Positions 31,193 through 41,571 of a stretch of DNA of 64,000 bases are shown in pieces. Each line of letters starts with the position of its first letter. The stretch's first letter is position 1. The DNA is from Seminavis robusta. Lineage: Eukaryota; Bacillariophyta; Bacillariophyceae; Naviculales; Naviculaceae. The DNA lies in the NCBI GenBank assembly GCA_903772945.1, contig CAICTM010000035.1, positions 62,001-126,000 on the forward strand, given 5' to 3'. The translations under genes were made by a program, and so were the position numbers. The notes under the pieces are model-generated. The model saw only the letters and a list, made by a program, of their open reading frames with translations. It was not told the origin of the DNA and made no database searches.

Positions 31193-33550
31193 ATGAGTTT
31201 TTGGAAACCAGCTTCGTCGTCCTCCTCCGCTTATCGATCTTCTTCTTCTGTATTAAGAGATGACAATGAGGATCGAGGCGTGGATGCTCCCACGTTCAAC
31301 TTTAGCCGTGCCCCGTTGGCCCAGCAACGGATGCTACTTCCCATTTACAAACACAAGCGTCAGTTCCTATACAGCATGGAACACTATGGAGTCGTCGTGC
31401 TTGTGGGAGAAACGGGATGTGGCAAGTCGACCCAGTTGGTTCAGTTTTTGTACGAGAATGGATGGGCATCGGACGAGAATGATTTTCAAATAGTGTGTAC
31501 GCAACCACGGCGCATTGCGGCACAAACCTTGGCCCAACGTGTGGCACACGAAGAGGGGAGTGGCAGTGTGGGAGGTGTGGTGGGATATGCGGTGCGATTT
31601 GATGATTGTACCACGCTTCATCGGACCCGCATCAAGTTTGTCACGGATGGAATTTTGCTGCGAGAAGCTACCCTACAAGATCCACTGCTTTCCAGTTACT
31701 CGGTGGTGATTGTCGATGAAGCACACGAGCGAAACATCAATTCCGATGTATTGTTGGGATTATTGAAAAAGATTCGAAAAAGACGACCCGATCTGAGAGT
31801 CATTGTGTGCAGTGCTACCATTGATGCCGAAGCATTCTTGCAGTTCTTTGTGGGAAACAACAGCAACAGCACTGATAGTAGTACTAGCAAGGGTAAGAGT
31901 GGTTCGGAAGGTGACAAGAGCACAGATAGTCCACCTCCGGCCAAGAAACGAAAGAGTCGATGGGATCAGCCCAAAAACAAAGAAGAAGATGCCTCCAAAA
32001 AGAATGACGACAACCAACTACAACCAGAAAGCAACTATCTGCAAACTGGGACGATCATCTCTGTGGATGGACGTCAACACGCCGTGGATGTTCTGTATTT
32101 GGCAGAACCAGCACCCGACTACATCAAGAAATCTGTCGAGACAGCACTGGAAATACACGCCCAAGAACCAATGGCTGGCGACATACTGTGCTTTCTACCC
32201 TCGGGGGAAGACATTGATCACGCCATTCGCATGGCACAAGAAACATTGGATCAGCAGCAACAACAACAATCATCATCCTCTAGTAGGAAACGATTCAAAC
32301 CCGTCGATTGCCTACCTCTGTATAGTGCATTGCCCTACCAGATGCAGGCACGAGTCTTTCAACAAGCAGATCGAGGAGGAGGCAAGAAACAGCAACAACG
32401 TCGTCGCATCATTTTCTCCACCAACATGGCCGAAACATCCGTGACGGTACCACGCATTACCCATGTGGTGGACTGTGGATTGGCCAAACTACCCTACTTT
32501 GATCCCAAGACGGGCTTTGATAGATTGATCGTGACGGAAACTAGCCATGCCAGTGCTCGACAACGAACGGGACGAGCAGGACGCGTCCAAGCCGGCAAAT
32601 GCCATCGTCTGTACACGGAAAAGTACATGGTGGACAAGATGCCAATCCAGACTCCGCCAGAGATCTTACGAACGAATCTAACAGGATTCATATTGACGCT
32701 CAAAGCTCTGGGAGTCGACAATCTATTGTCCTTTGATTTGTTGGATCTGCCCAGTATTGATGCCCTCTCCCATGGATTGGAATGTCTCTACGCACTGGGT
32801 GCCATTGACGACAAGACCAATCTTACCAAATTGGGAATGGACATGTCGGCGTTTCCCACCGAACCTCGAGTCGCGCGTATGCTGTTGGAATCGTTGGAGA
32901 TTGGTTGTTCCTGGGAAATCCTGAGTGTGGCCAGTGCCATGCAAGTACGACAATTGTTTGTCAAGCCACGGGGTGGTGGCGGACAGAGCCAGCAACGGTT
33001 GTTGGACTACGAAGCTGCCATGTCGGAAGTTGCCGATCCCAGTGGAGATCATGTCACGTACGCCAATATTATTGCCGAGCATGATGATCGCAGCGGTATC
33101 AGTAGCAGTCGGATCCATGTGGACGAGGACGAATGCCGCGAGCGGTTCTTGCATCCTATTGCTCTACGGCGTGCACTCGAGGTTCGCAACCAGCTCACCG
33201 CATTCTTGCGCAAGTACGGCAAGATCAAGGCGTTTGGGTTGGCCGCGGGGATTGGTGCCGCGGGTGGTGGCGGTTCTCTAGAACGCAGCCGTGCCATTCG
33301 GAAATGCGTCACGGCTGGATTCTTTTTCAATGTGGCAAAACTGGCAAACGACGGCCGGTATTATACCATTCGCAAGAATATCCTTGTCACTCCCAGCCGT
33401 GCCAGTGTGTTTCACTCGCATGGCAGCAGCAGTGAATACATTATCTTTTGTGAGACCCATGATGGAACTAGAGGGGGCATTGAACTGAGGTCCATCTCCA
33501 CGATTGATGCGCGGTGGCTCCGAGAGCTAGCATCGCATTATTGGGAATGA
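31193..33550 (+). CDS. DHX35: DEAH-box RNA helicase, DHX35-like
   Basis: 785 codons, single exon. The N-terminus MSFWKP matches the KFWRPG start of DHX35. Motifs in order are GETGCGKST (72-80), TQPRR (103-107), VDEAHER (174-180), SAT (207-209), the STNMAETSVT region, and QRTGRAGR in motif VI. HA2/winged-helix and OB-fold regions follow to the end. DHX35 is a nuclear helicase found with catalytic-stage spliceosomes. Between motif III and the second RecA lobe there is a roughly 60-residue Ser/Lys-rich insert (about 221-280) carrying PPPAKKRKSRWDQPK, which looks like both an NLS and a U2AF-ligand (ULM) motif. Short polyQ and Gly inserts occur near 360 and 600. DHX16, DHX8 and DHX38 are less likely because their long N-terminal domains are absent. 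Confidence 0.85.
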   Translation: MSFWKPASSSSSAYRSSSSVLRDDNEDRGVDAPTFNFSRAPLAQQRMLLPIYKHKRQFLYSMEHYGVVVLVGETGCGKSTQLVQFLYENGWASDENDFQIVCTQPRRIAAQTLAQRVAHEEGSGSVGGVVGYAVRFDDCTTLHRTRIKFVTDGILLREATLQDPLLSSYSVVIVDEAHERNINSDVLLGLLKKIRKRRPDLRVIVCSATIDAEAFLQFFVGNNSNSTDSSTSKGKSGSEGDKSTDSPPPAKKRKSRWDQPKNKEEDASKKNDDNQLQPESNYLQTGTIISVDGRQHAVDVLYLAEPAPDYIKKSVETALEIHAQEPMAGDILCFLPSGEDIDHAIRMAQETLDQQQQQQSSSSSRKRFKPVDCLPLYSALPYQMQARVFQQADRGGGKKQQQRRRIIFSTNMAETSVTVPRITHVVDCGLAKLPYFDPKTGFDRLIVTETSHASARQRTGRAGRVQAGKCHRLYTEKYMVDKMPIQTPPEILRTNLTGFILTLKALGVDNLLSFDLLDLPSIDALSHGLECLYALGAIDDKTNLTKLGMDMSAFPTEPRVARMLLESLEIGCSWEILSVASAMQVRQLFVKPRGGGGQSQQRLLDYEAAMSEVADPSGDHVTYANIIAEHDDRSGISSSRIHVDEDECRERFLHPIALRRALEVRNQLTAFLRKYGKIKAFGLAAGIGAAGGGGSLERSRAIRKCVTAGFFFNVAKLANDGRYYTIRKNILVTPSRASVFHSHGSSSEYIIFCETHDGTRGGIELRSISTIDARWLRELASHYWE

Positions 33551-33968
33551 AGTGTGGTACCGCAGGTGGCAAGCATCCTTCATTTAGTTAATGTAAATAT
33601 ATTCATTCCAAGTGAGCTGCTGCAAGTGCCACAAAACTCTGGCTTTTCTACCTTAATTTTGTAGATATATGTAGGTACATGTACTGCAGTTTTGTACTAC
33701 TAATAGTAAACCAAGACAAATATATTTTTGTTCTTGAGGGAGGTACCGGTACATGTCGGTGGTGCATTCGCAACTCCGTTGGCTTCCACCTCGTTCCGAG
33801 CCAAACGCAGTTTTTCTTCTCCTTCCGACTCTGACACTGATCATTCTGATGGCAAAAGGAGATAAGATTACTTGCTGTCTACATACTTGCTTTGCTGTCT
33901 GTGGCTTTCTCTCAAAGATCTCCAACACAACAAAATTCTTCCCCTCCAGTAGCTAGCTATCAAGCAAG
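33551..33968. other. intergenic and promoter of the transporter gene
   Basis: About 420 bases. A TACCGGTA site (33744) and acatgtac palindromes lie between the helicase stop and the transporter start. No gene seen. Confidence 0.5.
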
Positions 33969-35716
33969 ATGTGCAATCCAACGGAAACGTCGACAGAAGA
34001 AGGAGAGTCTCCGGCTGTGGAGGCCGCTTCATCCGAGCCAGTGGCACAAGTGCGACACGAGGATCTCGGTATGTTTCCTTAGTTTCAATCGTGATGATTG
34101 TCCCTCTATGGATAGTTTCACTGACTTTTTGTTGGCATGTGATTGTTTTTGTTTGTAGATGATTCCTATGGTTCCTCGACGGGAGGCGCCATTTTCAATT
34201 TTACCAATTGCATTGTGGGAGCGGGTGCGATTGGTCTGGGAGGCGCCTTTGCAGACTCGGGCGGTCTGATATCGGTCTTTACCATTCTGTTCTTTGCGCT
34301 CTTGACCAAGCTGTCACTCGATTTGGTCGTCATTATGAGTGTCGAACATTCTCCGACTCCACAACAGCGATCGGCTTCCTACGAGGAACTGGGCTACATG
34401 GCGTATGGAAGAATGGGTCGCCTCGCCGTGCTATTGTCCAAGTTTTTATACTCGTTTGGATGTCTGGTGGCGTATATCATTGTCGTCAAGGATAACTTTG
34501 CACCCGCCCTACGGCATTTTCTCTATGGAGACAACAACAATTCACATCACAATTGGTTTCACCAATTCTTGTCGGGAGAGGGAGCCCAAGACACGGTGAC
34601 GTGGGTTTTGGGAATTTGTGTCATTCTACCACTTTGTCTCCTCCGAGATATGACACCCTTGTCCAGTCTGGGAGCTGTCAGTATTGCTTCCATGTGTTCC
34701 ATCGTCCTCATTGTTCTTTACATATACTGTGCGGAACCCGATATTCGGCATGAGGGAGAAGGAACCTACCAAAACTGGATTCAAATCCGACCTGGATACG
34801 TCGAAAGGTGCGTGAGCCTTGCTAGTAGACCAGAGCAATCAGATTGCAATGGAGACAGACAAACAAAAAAGTCAACTCACTTGTGCCATTGTTGAATTTC
34901 AATGACACATTGAATGAATATAAAAGCTGGGGAACCTTTGTCTTTACATTCGTGTCACAGCATACGGTAAACCTCGCCTTTGAAAGTCTGCGGCCCGAAA
35001 TCCGTACGGTGGACACTTGGAAGCGGGTATCTTCTTGGTCCATTTCCATTGCCACTGTCATTTCGCTCACTGTGGGGTTGGTCGTGTACATGACATTTTG
35101 GCAAGATACACGGAGTGACCTCTTTGACATGTATCCACCTCTCCGAATTGTCGATCTGGCCAAACTACTCCTCTGTGTTACCATGCTCTTGACATTTCCA
35201 TTGCCGTTCTTTTCGTGTCGAGAGCTCCTGATTGTCTTTTTCATTCAGCCACTCTTTGCTGCAGCACCATCATCACAACAACTACAACAACAATCTACCT
35301 CTTTGGACGATGCACTACAGGAACCCCTGCTGGACGAAGAGACTGCCGCAAATGAACAGGATGACGATGCGGAAGATTCCACATCGGTCATCTTTGAGGA
35401 ACGACCCAGCCGTGGCTGCATCCCAGTGATGCTCCCGGGAGAAGAAAAGCAATTGTCACTGGTCTACCATGTGCTCTTGTCTACCATGTTTTGGGGCGCT
35501 TCCACCTACCTGGCTATTGTTTCGCCCAACCTGGGAGACATTCTAGACCTGGTGGGATCTGCGAGTGGAACCGCAATGGCATTTGTTCTACCAGGCCTGC
35601 TGTCGTTCAAATTGCAGGGATACACCAGACTGGCGGCGTTTATCCTTGTAGTGGGGGGAGCCATTGGGCTTGTTGGAACAATCTTCAGTTTCAAAAAGTT
35701 GATCAGTGATGTCTAG
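33969..35716 (+). CDS. AAAP-family (SLC38-like) amino-acid transporter
   Basis: Three exons: 33969-34068, 34159-34807 and 34927-35716, with GT-AG introns of 90 and 119 bp; the spliced frame is 512 codons. The short first exon encodes an acidic cytosolic tail (MCNPTETSTEEGESPAVEAA). The second opens with the family signature SSTGGAIFNFTNCIVGAGAIGL (helix 1), then helices including LYSFGCLVAYIIVVKDNF. Exon 3 starts WGTFVFTFVSQHTVNLAFESL. I count about 10-11 membrane segments. An acidic, Gln-rich loop (about 390-440) between late helices carries a dileucine-like EPLLDEE. AAAP proteins are proton- or sodium-coupled amino-acid carriers of the plasma membrane or vacuole. The dileucine would suit vacuolar sorting, which is an inference. 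Confidence 0.85.
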
Positions 35717-36261
35717 TAGAGCGGGGTAGCCAGTGTGCGTGCTCGCTACTATACTGTACCGGTAGATCTACCAGGTACCGATAGCACGGAAGGCAAAAGG
35801 AACAAAGCGCATAATGGAAACTGCATAGAGAGGATCAAAAGTTGCAAAGCAAAAGTAGGCTTTGCAGATTTAGAATAGAATTAATTCATAGTTCTCTCAT
35901 TCCGATGACACATACATCATTCTCACATCAGCCCACTGTACCGGTATCTAAGGCTTTGCATGGGACGCACAAGTGGATTTGATTCGATTCGTTCATCCAG
36001 TCATCCCGTACCACCACGGGTAGTGCATAGTTGCGTATCGGTACCGGTAGGCCGATACGGTATGGGCAATTTCACGGCCCCACTTGCAGCATGTTCACAT
36101 GCATTCTGAGCGCGCATCACTGAAAGCTACGCTACGGTACCGGTACTACATGTAAATCACAAACATGTTGAATACCCGCCATATAGGTTGCGTTATTAGG
36201 TTGCTAGATTGAATGATTCAAGTCATACTCTAGTATTGGAAAGCCCACCAAGTTTGCCTAT
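35717..36261. other. intergenic, rich in TACCGGTA palindromes
   Basis: Four exact TACCGGTA sites in about 400 bases (35757, 35939, 36042, 36138), plus near matches such as gatctaccaggtaccgata. No coding frame supported. It lies between two converging gene ends. Confidence 0.6.
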
Positions 36262-36879
36262 TTATTTCTCTTCTGCCTTCTTCTTCTTCTTGGGTTCTTT
36301 CAAGATATAGTTGGGACTATCGGCCGGGATACCACTGCAAAGGACACTTCCCTGTGTCTTGACGAGAGGTTCGGATCCATCGAGGCATTCGAGGGGACAG
36401 TTGGCCGCCTTGCCACTGCATTTACAGAGGTATTGATCGAGCTGTTGGTAGAGACCACATTCCAAATGCAGATTCACATAGTCATCGCACCAGGCAGCAA
36501 CAACCGAGTTGTTCTCGCAGCCCGTCATTTCGTGGTACTCCTTGAGCACGTAATTGGGAGAATCATGCGGCAAATGGCGACAGACAATCCCGTAGTGCGT
36601 CTTCTCGACCAGCTCGCTGCCACCCACGCATTCGGACGGACATTTGCTGGGATCTTTGAAGCACTGGCAGCCGTACTCGTCAAAATTGGGGAGGAGACCA
36701 CATTCGATATCCTGAAAGACGTGGCTGTTACACCAGGCTCCGACCACGGCGTTTTCTTCGCAATGTTGGACCTTCCCGTCCCGGCGGTTGAAGACACTGG
36801 GGATTTCAATCTCATGACTGTCCTCGGTTGCCGATGCAGCTGAAAGAGCGAGGAGTAGCAAGTAAGGAGAGCGGAGCAT
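36262..36879 (-). CDS. secreted protein with two tandem Cys-rich domains
   Basis: 205 codons. A clear signal peptide (MLRSPYLLLLALSAASA) is followed by two copies of a roughly 75-residue domain. The first runs from CEENAVVGAWC to SPNYVLKE (about 40-115), the second from CENNSVVAAWC to SPNYILKE (about 120-193). Each has eight or so cysteines in the same pattern (C-x9-C-x9-C-x9-C-x1-C-x6-C-x3-C, with a last C before the GIP/HLP turn). A Lys-rich tail (KKKKKAEEK) ends the protein. There is no membrane anchor, so it is either secreted or retained in the secretory path. I do not recognise the domain name. The duplication looks old, since the halves differ at many positions while the cysteines are kept. 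Confidence 0.75.
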   Translation of the reverse strand: MLRSPYLLLLALSAASATEDSHEIEIPSVFNRRDGKVQHCEENAVVGAWCNSHVFQDIECGLLPNFDEYGCQCFKDPSKCPSECVGGSELVEKTHYGIVCRHLPHDSPNYVLKEYHEMTGCENNSVVAAWCDDYVNLHLECGLYQQLDQYLCKCSGKAANCPLECLDGSEPLVKTQGSVLCSGIPADSPNYILKEPKKKKKAEEK

Positions 36880-37611
36880 GGCGGTGGTGATGTACGTAGA
36901 TGATGAAAAGAAGTGAACTCGGAGAGCTTGTTGACTGTATGTTCTGTTTTATGAGCTTTGAGACAAGGTGATGAGAAGGAAGCTGGAGGCATCAGCGAAG
37001 AAAGATCGCTTTGGAGGCTTCTCTTTTGGTTGACACAAAGATCGTTCTCATTCAATCACTGATCAGTCACGGATACCGGCACGAATGCGGATCAAAGAAC
37101 GTTGTGATGACCAACGGCGCATTGGCCGACGACTTTGTAAGGGCGACCGGTGCCTTCCCATAAATAATCAATCCATCTGAGCAGGTTAGAGCTAGCTACC
37201 GGTAGGCTACCGGTAGTAGTCACACCTTTGGACGACAACAATGAAGCAACCAGAGACAAAGAAACATACCGGTATGCGAAACATTGGCCGCAACACCCAG
37301 GCCCGTTCTGGAGGCAGCCTTCAAAGAAACAGGCCAGGAAGAGGGATTCGATTCCCAGGGTGCAAGTCTTCCCGCCACATCCCTTCTGGAGCATGCTAAA
37401 GAACTGCCGTGAGCTTCAATTTTCCTGGACTTAACTGCTGACCTGGCGGGCTATAGCTTGGTGCCACATCTAGCTAGCTCTAGAACCTGCAGAAGTCGAT
37501 TCCAACTGCTGATTTCAGTTTTCGTGTGTTGTTGGGTTCCCTAATATTTTACCGTGCGGTATTTTAAATTATTCATCCTATGATACAAGAGCAGCTACGT
37601 TGTATGACAGC
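36880..37611. other. intergenic, three TACCGGTA sites
   Basis: About 730 bases holding the promoter of the Cys-rich protein gene and the 3' side of the TPR/SAP gene. TACCGGTA sites lie at 37198, 37209 and 37267. The small open frames on both strands lack support. Confidence 0.5.
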
Positions 37612-39053
37612 CTATGGTGCCAACCCAGAATCATTCATGAGAGATTCAAAGAGTCGATCTTGAAGCTCAGTCTTGTATCCAATCGACGACGCTCCCCGAA
37701 CCTGCAATGCTCTTTGAATTTCAGGCAGTGTCATTTTGGCAATGCTTTTCCGCACCGAGTCGGAAAATAAAGGATCCGCGTCTACAACCTTTTTGGAGTT
37801 GGTCGACTTTTTTGCCTCCGTTGCTGCTGTTTCTGCCGACTCATGGAATGGTGTATTGTCATTGGATGGTTTCAATAGTTCCAAGGGGTCGACATCCATA
37901 TCATCATCATCAAACCAATCTCGTTCCGACATGTGCAGCAACGGCAGTACATGGACGATATTGTCACCGTTTCCAGCTGTATTGGGAGCATTGCGAATTG
38001 CCATTTTCATGCATTCCTTGCTTTCGTTTTCCTCTCCCAGCGTCTCATAATGGAGCCCGAGGTAGTACCAGGCATTCAACTTCCACATTTTGATATCAAA
38101 TCGAGGCAGATCATCAAAGTTGCCACCAATGGATCGTAATTTGGCCCTGGATAAGATTTCTCCTCCAGCATCATTGTCGACAGACGATTCGAACAAATCC
38201 CCCGCTATCCGCACTACCTTTCGTGTTTCGGCAAAGAGGGAATCGGGATCTTCCTCGTGTTCTGGTATTGGTTGCAACTGTTGTCGGACTTGATCCAGAT
38301 CTTCTCGTGTGATGCGTCCTTTCTTATTCTTTTTGGCCAAGTGTGCCATCTTTAATTCACAGGCATGTCTCCAGATGCGTTCTTCACTGGCACGACAACC
38401 GAATTTGGATTCGTAAATTGCCGCCGAATTGGCGAAAATGTTGGCCGCTGATTCCAACTCGTCCAGATAGAATTTGACAATACCGGCTTGCCACAAATAG
38501 GCATTGGGACGGAGTTTAAAGACTTCGTCAAATGCTGCACTGGCATCTTCCAAATCCAGCTGAAATGTGGGGAGAGATGAAAGTGTTGTTTGCAGAGGGG
38601 AAGAAAACAGGATAAGATTGAGGCATAATGGGTATCTCCGATAGAATCAGAGCTTAATGGCTCAGAACTGGAGATAAAGCCAATTTTCACATTGATCAAA
38701 GCGTTACCCACCATTTTCAGAGACTCCATTCCTTCTTCTGTCAAGCTAAATACCTTTTGGTCCTCCCTGGAAGCCTGTCTCATCCATTCTTCTTCGGTAG
38801 CCTTTGGATTCAAGGCTAAATCAGAGGCATCCCGTAGTGCCGAAGTCTTGCCAATCACCACGTCACTTTTCCGTTGCTTCCGTCGCTTCTCTTCATCTCG
38901 TCTTTCTTGGCTAGCGGCACTGCGGCTACTCATCAGGAGCAGAGACTGCCATTGTCGAATTCCCACTCGATTCCTCTGTTGCGAAACGCTAAAGGAACGG
39001 GCCTCCAGTGCTACCAGTAACAGCAGCGCCAGTTTCTTCCACACTAGCAACAT
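37612..39053 (-). CDS. TPR-like protein with N-terminal signal and C-terminal SAP domain
   Basis: Exons are 38712-39053 and 37612-38559, separated by a 152-bp GT-AG intron (38560-38711) that joins MESLKM to LDLEDASAAFDEVF; 429 codons. The N-terminus (KKLALLLLVALEARSFSVSQQRN) is a signal peptide with a Phe just after it, as in plastid-targeted diatom proteins. TPR-like helices follow (about 115-275: DLEDASAAFDEVFKLRPNAY, LWQAGIVKFYLDELESAANI, then WKLNAWYYLGLHYETLGEEN). These resemble plant chloroplast TPR proteins. The last 35 residues (MTLPEIQRALQVRG and YKTELQDRLFESLM) fit a SAP domain, a helix pair that binds nucleic acid. The expected place is the plastid; a SAP there would suggest nucleoid or RNA binding. 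Function not established. Confidence 0.7.
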
Positions 39054-39780
39054 TCCTCCTAGAAATCTTAATAAAACAGAACTCTTGCAAAAGGATTGAT
39101 TCTATCCGATAATGACAAAACAATTCTAGCTAGATAGTACTGGTACACGTGTAGCGCCCAAAGCAATGCTTCTTCTTCCGCAACCAGATATGTGATTGGT
39201 GTCGGCGTGACAGCTTGCATTTATTTGGATTGGCGATTTGATTTGGTGGTTGGCGCAGTCGAGTCACAATTCCGAGTGACGAACGTGAATTCTTCAGTGA
39301 CGAACGACATGTCATCAGAACATGTACCGGTACATAACCCAAGAAGGATCTTTGTCGGAGCTTCGAGGGCACCGGTAACGGTGGGTCCAGCATCCATCTT
39401 CCTTTGGACAACAAGATAGAATAATTTCTTTCCCTGGAACCAGGTTGCACTGCTGCTACAAGTGGTCCAATACAAGATAGCACATGTGGAAGTTAGCTAG
39501 CAAGTACAGTAATAAGTAGTGCTAGCTATCGAGTTGCTTTCACAGGTTCATTGACAATCACGAGACCCAACGAGAGAATCTTTTGACCAGAACGAAGTGG
39601 ATGCTTCAAGAACCCGCACGAAACGGTCGAGCGAGAAAACGAGGCAGACCAGACCTGCAGCAAAATCCCAGATGGAGGGAAGCGGATCATGCATTGACTG
39701 TCCTAAACATAAGAGAGAATATCTTTGATTCATTGTTTATGTTTGTTCGGATACAAAAGAAACAGTAAAGATAAGACAAA
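39054..39780. other. divergent promoter region
   Basis: About 730 bases between the starts of the TPR/SAP gene (left) and the acetyltransferase (right). One TACCGGTA (39325) in an acatgtaccggtacat context. No gene supported. Confidence 0.5.
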
Positions 39781-40461
39781 ATGACGACCATTGGTGCTGT
39801 TTCGGCTCAGAACTTGGCGTCTCCAACAACGAGCGCCATGAACGATAAAGATTCACAAGAAACCTTCATCATCGCGCAGGCCACCGATGCCGACATTGAA
39901 GGTATCCTGCAACTACAGGCCAAAAACTTGCCCAAGAACATTTCCAAGGAAGAAGCGGAATCCCAAGGGTTTGTTACCATTCAACATGATTTTGATGTTC
40001 TCCAGCGCATGAATAGTCCCCATCCCCACGTTGTGGCCAAAGAACCAGACACCCAAAAAGTAATTGGCTATGCTCTCGTCATGTTGCCTGAGTTTCGTCA
40101 TGATATACCCGCTGGAGCTCCCTTGGTAGATCAAATTGATACCGTTGTATACGAGGGAGATCGGCTTGGTGAGGAGGACAGGAACAGCAAAACAAAAAAG
40201 TATGTGCTGGTGGGTCAACTGTGCGTTGCCAAGGAGTACCGAGGACAGGGGATTTCCTCCGCCATGTACCGAGAGTATCAACGTCGCATGGCACCTCATT
40301 TCCGCTATGTCGTGACTGCTGTTGACCTCCGCAACACAAGATCCATGAGAGCACATGAAAAGGTTGGATTTCAGGTTGTCCATCGTTTTGGTGGTGCCAC
40401 TGACGCCAGTGCTGAGTGGGCCATTATGTTGTTTCCCACAACCAAAAACAAACGCCGTTGA
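39781..40461 (+). CDS. GNAT-family N-acetyltransferase
   Basis: 226 codons, single exon, ATG at 39781. The GNAT core is clear: FIIAQATDADIEGILQLQ (strand 1/helix 1), the strand VIGYALVMLPEF, then the acetyl-CoA motif VGQLCVAKEYRGQGISSAMY (about 144-163) with the RGQGI loop. The next segment is VVTAVDLRNTRSMRAHEKVG, where the Asn...Ala-x-x-x-Y/G pattern is replaced by MRAHEKVGF, as in many family members. The first 25 residues are Ser/Thr/Ala-rich and could be a leader. Substrate unknown. Its stop lies 108 bp from the stop of the converging IQ-motif gene. Confidence 0.82.
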   Translation: MTTIGAVSAQNLASPTTSAMNDKDSQETFIIAQATDADIEGILQLQAKNLPKNISKEEAESQGFVTIQHDFDVLQRMNSPHPHVVAKEPDTQKVIGYALVMLPEFRHDIPAGAPLVDQIDTVVYEGDRLGEEDRNSKTKKYVLVGQLCVAKEYRGQGISSAMYREYQRRMAPHFRYVVTAVDLRNTRSMRAHEKVGFQVVHRFGGATDASAEWAIMLFPTTKNKRR

Positions 40462-40569
40462 ATAGCTTGCAGGCCCTACGGTAGGCTATTATTGGCTAGT
40501 TAGAAGATGAGGAGATGAGGTGACTAGCTAGTCGTGTTACAGATGCTGTTTTGCAGCACCAATGGAATG

Positions 40570-41571
40570 CTATTGAGACGTTGTCGCCATATTTGGGCAG
40601 TCAGCTAATGCTCGCTTCATGTCCGTAGGCAGGGAGTGTACACGTTTGTGACCTCTACCACAGGAAAGGATAGGAGTATTGTAGGACCTTCGCTTCTGTT
40701 GCGTGTCCCTCTGTATCTGATACAGTTTGTCGACAAGATCCCACTTGTCGACATCTTCTTCTTCTTCTCGTTCTTCTACCAATCGCACCATTCTCCCCAT
40801 TACTTGCCGGATGCGTCGGTTGCCACTTTTACAGCAGTCCAATTGTGCATTCACCTCTTGCACCCGTGCTGTCTCTTCGCAGACACGATTCTGGTAGTGC
40901 GTCAATATGACTTGACCTTCTTCCATCTTTCCCCTTTCTAGTCTGGCCTTCTTTTTCAGCTGTGATTGTTTCCTTCGTTCCAATCGCAGCTGTCGATTCC
41001 TTCTTTTGAGAGCTTTGCATCGTCTTTGCAGAAACGCATTGCTCTTTTTGAACAATTTGAGACGGCACGTAAGCTCGTCAATGCTCTCACGGGACTCTTG
41101 AAGGACTTGCTCGGAATGCTGAATCTCCACCGCCAACTCTCCTCGTGATTCCATGCCTACTTCCAGAAGCAGTTCAATCTTTCTTCTCTCCTTTTGAACT
41201 GCAATGCGCTCTAGATCGGATTGTGTTTGCAGTTGGATTGCCTGCAACTTTGCCCGTAAGGCTTGTTCTTGCCTTTGGTAAGCTTGCAGGTATCCGCGAA
41301 AGCACCTTTGGATGACCCGAGCCGCATGGTGCTTATCTATGGCCTGTTCCTTTTGTATGGACACTGCCTTGGATACATATGTTCCTCTATCGGCAAGTTT
41401 GATACTAGTACTAGACTCAACTTCTTTCAGTGCAAACATTGGCATGTGGAGTGGTGGGAGCAAGAGCATTCCTTCCTCTTTCTCTCCTAGTAGAGCTGCC
41501 GATAACCTACGCTCTGTGGGTGGAGTGTTCGAGCACAAAAGTAAGGGTGCAACCGTCATGGCCATGTTCAT
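40570..41571 (-). CDS. IQ-motif coiled-coil protein
   Basis: 333 codons from the first ATG; a longer frame upstream begins only at TTG. One IQ calmodulin-binding motif is visible at about 82-100 (HAARVIQRCFRGYLQAYQR). From residue 100 to about 290 the protein is nearly continuous coiled coil with many Lys/Arg/Glu/Gln residues (KKSNAFLQRRCKALKRRNRQ, LVEEREEEEDVDKWDLVDKL). A Ser/Arg-rich tail ends it. IQ motifs bind calmodulin or myosin-type light chains. Together with the coiled coil this suggests a cytoskeletal or centrosome/flagellum-like scaffold, but no specific family is recognised. Confidence 0.7.
   Translation of the reverse strand: MNMAMTVAPLLLCSNTPPTERRLSAALLGEKEEGMLLLPPLHMPMFALKEVESSTSIKLADRGTYVSKAVSIQKEQAIDKHHAARVIQRCFRGYLQAYQRQEQALRAKLQAIQLQTQSDLERIAVQKERRKIELLLEVGMESRGELAVEIQHSEQVLQESRESIDELTCRLKLFKKSNAFLQRRCKALKRRNRQLRLERRKQSQLKKKARLERGKMEEGQVILTHYQNRVCEETARVQEVNAQLDCCKSGNRRIRQVMGRMVRLVEEREEEEDVDKWDLVDKLYQIQRDTQQKRRSYNTPILSCGRGHKRVHSLPTDMKRALADCPNMATTSQ

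Noticed and set aside
37228-37434. 68-codon plus-strand frame with overlapping minus frame
   Set aside because: Both strands are open by chance, no ATG of good context, and TACCGGTA sites lie inside or beside it.
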